Part shown: one piece after another, positions 1 through 5,229 of the stretch
Layout: each line of letters opens with the position of its first letter
How positions within the stretch are numbered: position 1 is the first letter of the stretch
NCBI GenBank assembly: GCA_030597645.1
Contig: JAUVRN010000168.1
Location: 1-5,330 of the forward strand
Direction: 5' to 3'
From: Candidatus Zixiibacteriota bacterium
Lineage (GTDB): Bacteria; Zixibacteria; MSB-5A5; JAUVRN01
Length of the DNA: 5,330 nt
Translations under genes and position numbers: made by a program
Notes under the pieces: generated by a model
Databases searched by the model: none
The model's input: the letters and a program-made list of their open reading frames with translations, nothing else
Told to the model about the DNA's origin: nothing

Positions 1-534
1 ACTTCGCCTCTGCGGTCACGATTCGGTGTGGTCGGCAGACTCAATTTTTACAACGCGGCCGAGTTGCACCGGGTAGTGCACCGCTCGGCACGCATCCTCG
101 ACGTGGAAGTCGATGACGCCGGGGCCATGGAAATCGCCCGCCGTTCCCGGGGCACGCCCCGGGTCGCCAACCGCCTGCTGCGCCGCGTGCGTGATTTTGC
201 CCAGATCAAGGCGGACGGGCGAATCACGCAGTCTGTCGCCTCCGATGCACTGGCCATGCTCGAAGTGGATCACCTTGGACTCGACGACATGGACAAGCGC
301 ATCCTCGAGACGATTATCGAGAAGTTCCGCGGTGGCCCCGTGGGCGTCAACACGCTGGCCGTGGCCGTCGGGGAGGAGAGCGACACGATCGAAGAAGTGT
401 ATGAGCCCTTCCTCATCATGGAAGGACTCCTGGAGCGTACCCCGCGTGGTCGCAGGGCGACAGAGCGCGCGTACAAACACCTGGGCGTGACACCCGCCCC
501 CAAGTCGGATCACGCGCAGCAGAGTCTTCTGTAG
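1..534 (+). CDS. ruvB: RuvB, Holliday junction branch-migration ATPase, C-terminal part (5' truncated by window)
   Basis: RuvB is the AAA+ hexameric motor that, with RuvA, drives branch migration of Holliday junctions in recombinational repair. The reading frame is open from base 1 and gives 177 residues before the TAG. The first visible residues are TSPLRSRFG, the segment carrying the trans-acting arginine finger (Arg7 here, matching Arg174 of E. coli RuvB). So about 165 N-terminal residues with Walker A and B lie upstream of the window. Next come the sensor-2 motif GTPRVANRLLRR (residues 51-62), the LDDMDKRIL and GGPVG segments that start the winged-helix domain, and the DNA-contacting RTPRGR near residue 146. 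The protein ends with a short polar tail. A GTG at 28 is internal, not the start. Nothing looks degraded. The next gene begins 44 bp downstream, and the ruvB to queA order is common in bacteria. Family assignment is very secure. Confidence 0.97.
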   Translation, partial: TSPLRSRFGVVGRLNFYNAAELHRVVHRSARILDVEVDDAGAMEIARRSRGTPRVANRLLRRVRDFAQIKADGRITQSVASDALAMLEVDHLGLDDMDKRILETIIEKFRGGPVGVNTLAVAVGEESDTIEEVYEPFLIMEGLLERTPRGRRATERAYKHLGVTPAPKSDHAQQSLL

Positions 535-578
535 ATGATCGGGAGGCCCCTGCACCACCTCTCGGCCGGATTCGAATC

Positions 579-764
579 GTGTACGTATTCCTGATCCTCA
601 TACTCGGTGCGATCTTCTCACTCGGGGGCCGCCTTCCGATCGTCGGCCGGCTGCCGGGCGACCTCGTGATCCAGCGCGGACGATGGACCATCTTCGTGCC
701 GCTGGGCACATCGCTGGTGATCAGTCTGCTTCTGGGCCTGGTGTTGCGCGCCCTACGCTCATGA
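579..764 (+). CDS. DUF2905 family small membrane protein
   Basis: This is a 61-residue protein with two hydrophobic segments, roughly residues 2-17 and 38-58, joined by a short polar loop. The loop contains GRLPGDLVIQRGRW (24-37), which matches the hallmark GRLPGDI-x-IERG pattern of the DUF2905 family as I remember it, and the length is typical. The biochemical role of the family is not known. The protein should sit in the cytoplasmic membrane as a helical hairpin. The GTG start at 579 is chosen because it places the first helix right at the N terminus and because no other start codon was found upstream in frame. No clear ribosome-binding site precedes it. The stop overlaps the queA start as ATGA, implying translational coupling. 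DUF2905 genes recur next to ruvB and queA in several phyla (from memory), so the context supports a real gene despite its size. Confidence 0.88.
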   Translation: MYVFLILILGAIFSLGGRLPIVGRLPGDLVIQRGRWTIFVPLGTSLVISLLLGLVLRALRS

Positions 765-1798
765 CCCTCCCTACCAGCGCGCTCGACTACGAACTGCCAC
801 CGGACCGGATCGCCCAGTACCCGGCCCCGCGCCGGGACGAGAGCCGCCTGCTGGTGCTCGACCGGCAAACCGGTGATATCGCGCATGTCCGCTTTGGGGA
901 TCTCGCGTCCTTCCTGCGCCGGGGGGACGCACTCATCGTGAACACCACTCGCGTGCGCCGGGCCCGACTTCTCGGGGTTCGTCGTACGGGTGGACGCGTG
1001 GAAGCGCTGCTACTCCGGCCGGACGAGAACGGGTCATGGCAGTGCCTGCTGCGACCGGCGGGGCGCCTGCAACGTGGTGAAGTGGTGTCCTTTGAGCAGG
1101 GACTCGAGGGTCGGATCGAACACATTGGCGATGGCGGCATGGGACGCATACACTTTGCGAACGTCCAGGATATGGACCCGGTGCTGGACCGCGTGGGACA
1201 CACCCCTTTGCCGCCATACATAGATCGTGCCGACACGCCGGACGATGTCGGTCGTTACCAGACCGTATATGCGCGCGAGTTGGGCGCCGTCGCCGCTCCG
1301 ACGGCCGGCCTGCACTTCACGGAAGACTTGTTGCGTACGCTTGACGAGGGTGGCGTGCAACGCGGTGATGTTCTCCTCCACGTGGGACCCGGGACGTTTC
1401 GTCCTGTTACAACGGCCCGCATCGAGCAGCACCGTCTCGACGCCGAGTGGTATCGCGTGCCCGCCTCCACACGGGCTCTGTTGCACACCACGCGGTCTCA
1501 GGGCGGCAGAGTGGTGGCCGTCGGCACAACCACCGTACGCACGCTCGAGACCCTCGCACGTCAGCCCGCCCACGACGGGCCGGACGACATCCAGGGCTGG
1601 AGCGACCTCTTGATATCGCCGCCGTTCGACTTCAAATCCACGGACGTGCTACTGACCAACTTTCACCTTCCCCGCTCCTCGCTGCTGGCCCTCGTGGCCG
1701 CCTTTGCGGGACTGGACACAGTCCTCGATGCCTATCGCACGGCCGTGCGCCTGGGCTATCGATTCTACTCGTACGGGGACGCGATGCTCATTCTATGA
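761..1798 (+). CDS. queA: S-adenosylmethionine:tRNA ribosyltransferase-isomerase
   Basis: QueA transfers and isomerises the ribosyl moiety of S-adenosylmethionine onto preQ1 in the wobble position of tRNA, giving epoxyqueuosine, the penultimate step of queuosine synthesis in the cytoplasm. The 345-residue product is close to the usual 340-360. Family signatures run the full length: LDYELPPDRIAQYPA (8-22), NTTRVRRARL (61-70), GHTPLPPYI (146-154), YQTVYARELGAVAAPTAGLHFT (from 166), HVGPGTFRPV (207-216), AVGTTTVRTLE (253-263), TNFHLPRSSLLALVAAFAG (299-317) and YRFYSYGDAMLIL at the C terminus. ATG 761 is the start because it begins just ahead of the conserved LDYELPP block and overlaps the DUF2905 stop by 4 bp; a longer in-frame start at 683 would lie inside that gene. 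The stop overlaps ispD, again as ATGA. All main blocks are intact and no frameshift is visible. Confidence 0.97.
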   Translation: MTLPTSALDYELPPDRIAQYPAPRRDESRLLVLDRQTGDIAHVRFGDLASFLRRGDALIVNTTRVRRARLLGVRRTGGRVEALLLRPDENGSWQCLLRPAGRLQRGEVVSFEQGLEGRIEHIGDGGMGRIHFANVQDMDPVLDRVGHTPLPPYIDRADTPDDVGRYQTVYARELGAVAAPTAGLHFTEDLLRTLDEGGVQRGDVLLHVGPGTFRPVTTARIEQHRLDAEWYRVPASTRALLHTTRSQGGRVVAVGTTTVRTLETLARQPAHDGPDDIQGWSDLLISPPFDFKSTDVLLTNFHLPRSSLLALVAAFAGLDTVLDAYRTAVRLGYRFYSYGDAMLIL

Positions 1799-2478
1799 TC
1801 GGCGCCGTAATCGTCGCAGCCGGACGGGGTGAGCGCCTCGGCGGTGGAATCCCCAAGTGCATGCGCGAACTGGCCGGCAAACCGCTCTACCAGTATTCCA
1901 TCGCGGTGGCAGAGATATGCGATCGCGTCGATGCGATCGTCCTCGTGGCACCGACGGCGTACCTGGACCAGTGCCGGGAACAGGTGGCAGGCATGGGACT
2001 GCAAAAACTCGCGGCCGTGGTCGCCGGCGGAGCCACCAGACAACAGTCCGTTTTGATCGGGCTGGATGCGCACGGCGACGCCGTGGACTGGTGTGCCGTA
2101 CACGATGCAGCCCGTCCGCGGGCAGGTATCCAGCTCTGGGGCCTGGTCATTGACGCCGCGCAGAAATATGGCGGTGCCATTGCCGCCGTACCGGCCACGG
2201 ACACGTTGAAACACGCGGAAGACGCGACGATCCGGAGGACGCTGGATCGATCGTCGATCTGGCTCGCCCAGACGCCGCAGGTCTTCCGCACCGACGAGCT
2301 CCGCTCGGCCCTGGTCGGTTCGACAGCAGCCCATCCGTCTACTACCGACGAGGCCGAAGCCATGGAACGAGCCGGTCACACGGTGCGTGTCGTCGCCGCA
2401 TCTGCGGACAACTTCAAAATCAGCACGCCGTCGGACTGGCAGTACGCGGAGTATCTGGTGGCCCAGGACCGGTTCTAG
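1795..2478 (+). CDS. ispD: 2-C-methyl-D-erythritol 4-phosphate cytidylyltransferase
   Basis: IspD couples CTP to 2-C-methyl-D-erythritol 4-phosphate, releasing pyrophosphate, in the MEP (non-mevalonate) route to isoprenoids. The product is 227 residues, near the family norm of about 230. Visible motifs are the nucleotide-binding loop AAGRGERLGGGIPK (8-21, with Arg14 and Lys21 at the catalytic positions), VAGGATRQQSVLIGL (76-90), VHDAARP (102-108), AVPATDTLK (131-139), DRSSIWLAQTPQVF (151-164, with the substrate-binding Arg152) and NFKISTPSDW (206-215, with Lys208). Two positions depart from the common form: PKC where PKQ is usual, and TDEAEAME where TDDA is usual. The start overlaps the queA stop by 4 bp. 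The usual neighbour ispF does not follow. A related cytidylyltransferase such as the TarI type is less likely given the DTLK and TPQVF context. Confidence 0.95.
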   Translation: MIGAVIVAAGRGERLGGGIPKCMRELAGKPLYQYSIAVAEICDRVDAIVLVAPTAYLDQCREQVAGMGLQKLAAVVAGGATRQQSVLIGLDAHGDAVDWCAVHDAARPRAGIQLWGLVIDAAQKYGGAIAAVPATDTLKHAEDATIRRTLDRSSIWLAQTPQVFRTDELRSALVGSTAAHPSTTDEAEAMERAGHTVRVVAASADNFKISTPSDWQYAEYLVAQDRF

Positions 2479-2481
2479 AAC

Positions 2482-3972
2482 GTGTCCGCCCCGGTGTTTC
2501 ACCGGCCACCTCGCATCGGTCTGGTCGCGTCCCTGATCTGGTTGTTGCTCGCCGGCACGGCGCTGTGGCGGTGGTACTATCCCTTCAGCTCCGACTCGTT
2601 TGCCTATGTCGCCGCCGCAATCAGCGTGGTCGCGCAGGGGCATCTCACCCTGCCGTTTGCCACGGCTGCCGCCACATCGCTGCCCATTCCATTCACTGGC
2701 TGGCCGGCCGGTTACCCGCTCGTCATCGCTATGGCAACACGGGTGTTCTCCGACCCCTGGACGGCTGCACGGGTCGTGAGCCTGACCGGACTGATCATGG
2801 CTGTACTGATCTGGGTCCGCGCGACCCGCCACAAAACGGGCGGCGTGCCGGCCGTGGTCGCACTGGCCGCGTGCAGCATGACCGCCGTCATCGCGGTGAC
2901 GGCCTGGTCCGAGGGCCCGTTCCTGGCGTGTGTGATCGGGTCCTGGTGGTCGCTGTCCGTGTGGCTCGAATGCGATCACCGGCACGTCCGTCACCTGGTG
3001 CTGGCAGCCATGCTGCTGGGCCTGGCGGCACAGTTTCGCTACGCCGGGCTGTTTCTTGTCCCGGGGTACCTCTATCTGACGTGGCGACATGGCATGCGCA
3101 TGGAACGAGCCACAGGGATCATGGCGCTGGTGGTGGCGTTGCTTCCCTCAGCCGTCTGGTTCTACCGCAATCAATCGCTGGCCGAAAACTGGCGCGGCTG
3201 GTCGATGCCGGCACCGGCACTGTGGCGCGCTCCGGCCGAGCTGTGCCAGGCGCTCGGGGAGCTGACCATTCTGGGCTGGCTGGCCGCGCCGCGGATTCAG
3301 GCCGTGGCCGGCGCTGCAGTGGTGATCGCGTGCGTGATTCTGCTGGTCCGAGGTGCACGCCGCGACACATTACGGCCCACCGTCTACGCCGCACTCGTTT
3401 TTGCGGTTCCGCTGTTGCTTGGACCGGCCATCGCGCGCGGGCTGGGCTGGGCGGGGTTCGTGACCGCGCGCCTGATCTGGCCCGCCCTGCCGTTTGCCGC
3501 GCTGGCCGTCTTCGGTGCACTGGAGCAATCCGTACGAACCCGAAGACTCTTGCTGTGGGTGGCCGCGGTGTATCTTGCCGCCCAAACGGCGACCGTGGTG
3601 CGCACTCCGCAACTTCATCCACGCTGGGAAACACAATTCGAAGACTTCAAGATACCCGAGACGGCGATGCCCGCCGGGCCCCTCCTGGCCAACCGTGGCT
3701 GGCTGGCGTGGAAGGCGACCGGTCGATCGTGTTACGTTCTGCCGCTGCGTTATCGCGGGGAGGCGGAACTGTCTCCCGACACGCTGTACCGTTGGGCGCG
3801 TACCCGCGGTGTCAGACAGGTGCTCTGGTTCGACGAAGGCCGCGGGCAGGATGGACTCGACCGAATCTACGGTCCAATCGCAGCCACCTTCCAGCATCGG
3901 GACACGGCCAGGGTCCGGCTGGAGTGGGAGTCCTCGAATGCCTCCCTGCTGCGTATCGTCGAGGGCCGTTGA
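2482..3972 (+). CDS. Polytopic membrane protein, probable GT-C fold (ArnT/PMT-like) glycosyltransferase
   Basis: The 496-residue product has roughly ten to twelve hydrophobic helices between residues 12 and 372, then a soluble C-terminal tail of about 124 residues. The first helix is followed by YPFSSDSFAYV (33-43). An acidic residue in the first extracytoplasmic loop (Asp38 here) is where GT-C glycosyltransferases place their catalytic or metal-binding carboxylate. Other GT-C-like landmarks are GWPAGYPL (73-80), WSEGPF (142-147), LAAQFRYAGLFLVPGYLYL (181-199) and a WFYRN segment (226-230). Such enzymes move sugars from polyprenyl-phosphate donors to lipid or protein acceptors outside the membrane. 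The specific donor and acceptor cannot be read from the sequence. The GTG start lies 3 bp after the ispD stop, with AGGA 13 bases upstream as a poor ribosome-binding site. Same-operon placement with ispD would fit polyprenyl-linked chemistry, but that is inference. Membrane protein is certain; the enzyme class is probable. Confidence 0.75.
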   Translation: MSAPVFHRPPRIGLVASLIWLLLAGTALWRWYYPFSSDSFAYVAAAISVVAQGHLTLPFATAAATSLPIPFTGWPAGYPLVIAMATRVFSDPWTAARVVSLTGLIMAVLIWVRATRHKTGGVPAVVALAACSMTAVIAVTAWSEGPFLACVIGSWWSLSVWLECDHRHVRHLVLAAMLLGLAAQFRYAGLFLVPGYLYLTWRHGMRMERATGIMALVVALLPSAVWFYRNQSLAENWRGWSMPAPALWRAPAELCQALGELTILGWLAAPRIQAVAGAAVVIACVILLVRGARRDTLRPTVYAALVFAVPLLLGPAIARGLGWAGFVTARLIWPALPFAALAVFGALEQSVRTRRLLLWVAAVYLAAQTATVVRTPQLHPRWETQFEDFKIPETAMPAGPLLANRGWLAWKATGRSCYVLPLRYRGEAELSPDTLYRWARTRGVRQVLWFDEGRGQDGLDRIYGPIAATFQHRDTARVRLEWESSNASLLRIVEGR

Positions 3973-4018
3973 CTAGTGTCGCTGCTTGTGGTAGTGTGAC
4001 CCGGGGCCGGAAAAACAG

Positions 4019-4489
4019 GTGGACAAGCGAGACTTCTTTGCGCGCTGGGATGAGGCGTTCCGGGTGACCAGGCAGACCGTGGAGGCTTTTCCGCAGGATG
4101 CGCTGGGTCGTGAGGTTATCGCCGGACTGCGTCCGCCGGGCCAGATCTTTTGCCACATCTTCGCCCACGTCAACGCCGTCTTCAACGCCTGCGTGACCGG
4201 GCGGCTCGTCGAATCCGAGCTCTACGTACTCCCCGACGACGTGGACACGACTTCGCACACGTCGTTACTGCGCTACGCACAGAAGGTCATGCAACAGCTC
4301 TTTGCCCACGCGTCGGTGGGACCCGAAGTGTGGGATCAGAAGATAGATACGCGGCACGGCATCGTACCCATGGACACACTCTGTCTCGACTCATTCGCTC
4401 ACGAACTGCACCACCGCGGGCAGCTGGCAACCATGCTGCGCGTCCTGGATATCAAGCCTCCATCCGTGTGCCGGCATGAGCAGCAATAG
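4019..4489 (+). CDS. DinB-family four-helix-bundle protein, putative metalloenzyme
   Basis: This 156-residue protein has the length and helix pattern of the DinB/YfiT-like superfamily. The clearest signature is HELHHRGQLATMLRVLDIKPP (128-148): its His128 and His132 give the H-x3-H pair, and the Arg-Gly-Gln that follows is typical of the last helix of DinB-like proteins. A third metal-binding histidine would be His46 or His50 in the FCHIFAHVNAVFN helix. Members are mostly uncharacterised; some act as thiol-dependent S-transferases or hydrolases (for example bacillithiol or mycothiol transferases), and a stress link is often assumed. The residues seen do not decide which. The GTG start is 46 bp after the preceding gene and no strong ribosome-binding site is visible. 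The last 14 bases overlap the lipoprotein gene. This is unrelated to the E. coli polymerase IV gene also called dinB. Confidence 0.85.
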   Translation: MDKRDFFARWDEAFRVTRQTVEAFPQDALGREVIAGLRPPGQIFCHIFAHVNAVFNACVTGRLVESELYVLPDDVDTTSHTSLLRYAQKVMQQLFAHASVGPEVWDQKIDTRHGIVPMDTLCLDSFAHELHHRGQLATMLRVLDIKPPSVCRHEQQ

Positions 4490-5048
4490 GATCCTGACTC
4501 AGAACACGGGGATAGCGATCGCCGTCTGCGCAGGATGGTTGATTGCGCTGACGGCCTGCCGGACTATGGATCTGACTGCGGATGGTGTTGCCATTGTGCC
4601 ATTCGAGTCACGGGCAGAGCCGCGCTCCACATACGACCTCGGCTCTGCCATACTTCGGTTTCAAACCGAAGCCTGGACAAACCGGATGCCGGGTCCGGCA
4701 CCCCGAGGACAGGGCGCGGCCGGCTTCCCTCTGCACGTGGCCGTGCGTGTCGAGCTCGTCGGTCAGGTGGACACCCCTGCCGAGCTCGACGTGAAGGCTC
4801 TCAGCCTCTGGTCTGTAGACGGCGACTCGTTGTGGGCCGCCTTCGCCCTGGAACGGCCGGATGGAAGCGCCCCTGTGCTGCGGCCGGGAGATGGCGGGAC
4901 GGTATGGGAGCTGACCGACGATCGGGACCGACCGCGATTCGCACTGATCGCCGAGAATGCCGGCGCAGTGCCCATGCTTCTGATAGTGCAGGACTCGCAA
5001 CAGCGCGCGATCCGGCTGCCCGAGATCCAGGTCATCGCCGCTTACTGA
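4476..5048 (+). CDS. Predicted lipoprotein of unknown function
   Basis: I do not recognise a family. The 190-residue product begins with a polar stretch containing one Arg, then a hydrophobic segment (about residues 12-27) ending in the lipobox LTAC (25-28), so Cys28 is the likely lipidated residue and the protein is probably anchored at a membrane surface facing outward. Residue +2 is Arg, not the Asp that causes inner-membrane retention in enterobacteria. The mature part has no obvious helices or cysteines; alternating hydrophobic runs such as LHVAVRVELVG, FALIAENAG and PMLLIVQD suggest a compact beta-sandwich. The ATG at 4476 overlaps the end of the DinB-family gene by 14 bp, suggesting coupled expression, and gives a well-formed signal peptide. 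Two perfect dyads lie inside the gene (4653-4671 and 4749-4790). The TGA stop forms the first three bases of a downstream tandem repeat. Confidence 0.8.
   Translation: MSSNRILTQNTGIAIAVCAGWLIALTACRTMDLTADGVAIVPFESRAEPRSTYDLGSAILRFQTEAWTNRMPGPAPRGQGAAGFPLHVAVRVELVGQVDTPAELDVKALSLWSVDGDSLWAAFALERPDGSAPVLRPGDGGTVWELTDDRDRPRFALIAENAGAVPMLLIVQDSQQRAIRLPEIQVIAAY
4653..4671. repeat. Perfect 9-bp inverted repeat with 1-bp centre
   Basis: The left arm CTTCGGTTT (4653-4661) and right arm AAACCGAAG (4663-4671) are perfect reverse complements around a single C. It lies inside the lipoprotein coding region and encodes LRFQTEA there. With a one-base centre it is more like a protein-binding operator dyad than a good RNA hairpin. 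No function is shown, and chance cannot be excluded. Confidence 0.6.
4749..4790. repeat. Paired CGAGCTCG palindromes forming a 10-bp inverted repeat
   Basis: GTCGAGCTCG (4749-4758) and CGAGCTCGAC (4781-4790) are exact reverse complements separated by 22 bases. Each arm holds the 8-bp palindrome CGAGCTCG, so the copies are also direct repeats exactly 30 bp apart. CAGG (4764-4767) and CCTG (4776-4779) could extend the stem inside. Both copies encode Glu-Leu in the lipoprotein, so codon choice is a plain alternative explanation. Confidence 0.45.
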
Positions 5049-5141
5049 GCCGAGAATGGGCACCCCCGGCACACGCCTGAGCCAAGAGCGTGCGCCCCCG
5101 GCACGCGCCTGAGCCGAGAGCGTGTGCCCCCGGCACGCATC
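5046..5141. repeat. Three tandem 32-bp repeats, partly hairpin-forming
   Basis: Three head-to-tail units of exactly 32 bp occupy 5046-5077, 5078-5109 and 5110-5141. Each begins TGAGCC and shares the core CCCCCGGCAC. By eye, units 1 and 2 differ at 6 positions, units 2 and 3 at 4, and units 1 and 3 at 8, so the array is diverged rather than freshly copied. In unit 3, GTGTGCC and GGCACGC can pair over a CCC loop with one G-T wobble; unit 2 can form a longer stem with one mismatch; unit 1 has largely lost the pairing. No T-run follows any unit. The first three bases of unit 1 are the lipoprotein stop codon. The array may protect the 3' end of the upstream transcript or aid termination, but this is inference. 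It lacks the spacer architecture of a CRISPR. Confidence 0.85.
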
Positions 5142-5157
5142 CCCACTCCGATTCCGG

Positions 5158-5186
5158 TTGACACAGGCCGTTATCGCCGCTAAAAT
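5158..5186 (+). promoter_or_regulatory. Sigma-70-type promoter for the EF-G-like gene
   Basis: A consensus -35 TTGACA (5158-5163) and a one-mismatch -10 TAAAAT (5181-5186) are separated by exactly 17 bp, the optimal spacing. They lie in the only long intergenic region, facing the EF-G-like gene. Transcription should start near 5192-5194, leaving a leader of about 37 bases before the GTG. The local A+T content is well above the surroundings. This is the strongest promoter match in the window. Confidence 0.85.
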
Positions 5187-5196
5187 AGCGGTTTTT
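5177..5196 (+). terminator. Terminator-like hairpin with T-tract, overlapping the promoter -10 box
   Basis: CCGCTA (5177-5182) and TAGCGG (5186-5191) form a perfect 6-bp stem around AAA and are followed at once by TTTTT (5192-5196), the layout of a small intrinsic terminator for transcripts coming from the left. The stem can gain a G-T pair at its base (5176 with 5192). It is short, so efficiency may be modest. It overlaps the TAAAAT box; a purely operator-like or coincidental dyad is the alternative. Confidence 0.5.
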
Positions 5197-5229
5197 GGGA
5201 ACCTATTGCTGGGGAGCAACCTCAAGGGC

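Noticed and set aside
16..558. 180-codon minus-strand frame opposite ruvB
   Set aside because: It mirrors the RuvB coding frame and shows no family features.
569..578. 10-bp palindrome GATTCGAATC directly before the DUF2905 start codon
   Set aside because: Several palindromes of this length are expected by chance in a window this size, and no second half-site or copy was seen.
683..760. Longer N terminus for QueA starting at 683
   Set aside because: It would add 26 residues unlike the family, inside the DUF2905 gene. ATG 761 starts just before the conserved LDYELPP block.
2245..2259. GATCGA-TCG-TCGATC dyad inside ispD
   Set aside because: Six-base arms built from the repeated GATC/TCGA words of a GC-rich coding region; likely chance.
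1765..3090. 441-codon open frame on the minus strand across ispD and the start of the membrane protein gene
   Set aside because: Its product is rich in Arg, Gly, His, Asp and Gln with no recognisable motif, and it lies opposite a clear IspD. Long antisense frames are expected in GC-rich coding DNA.
3973..4018. Separate promoter or terminator between the membrane protein and the DinB-family gene
   Set aside because: The 46-bp gap shows no -35/-10 pair at suitable spacing and no hairpin with a T-run.
2565..4067. 500-codon + strand frame overlapping the GT-C-like gene
   Set aside because: The product is Arg-rich and low in hydrophobic segments, while the other frame gives clean membrane helices with GT-C-like landmarks.
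5046..5141. CRISPR array
   Set aside because: The units are contiguous without spacers, only three in number, and diverged from each other; no cas gene is near.
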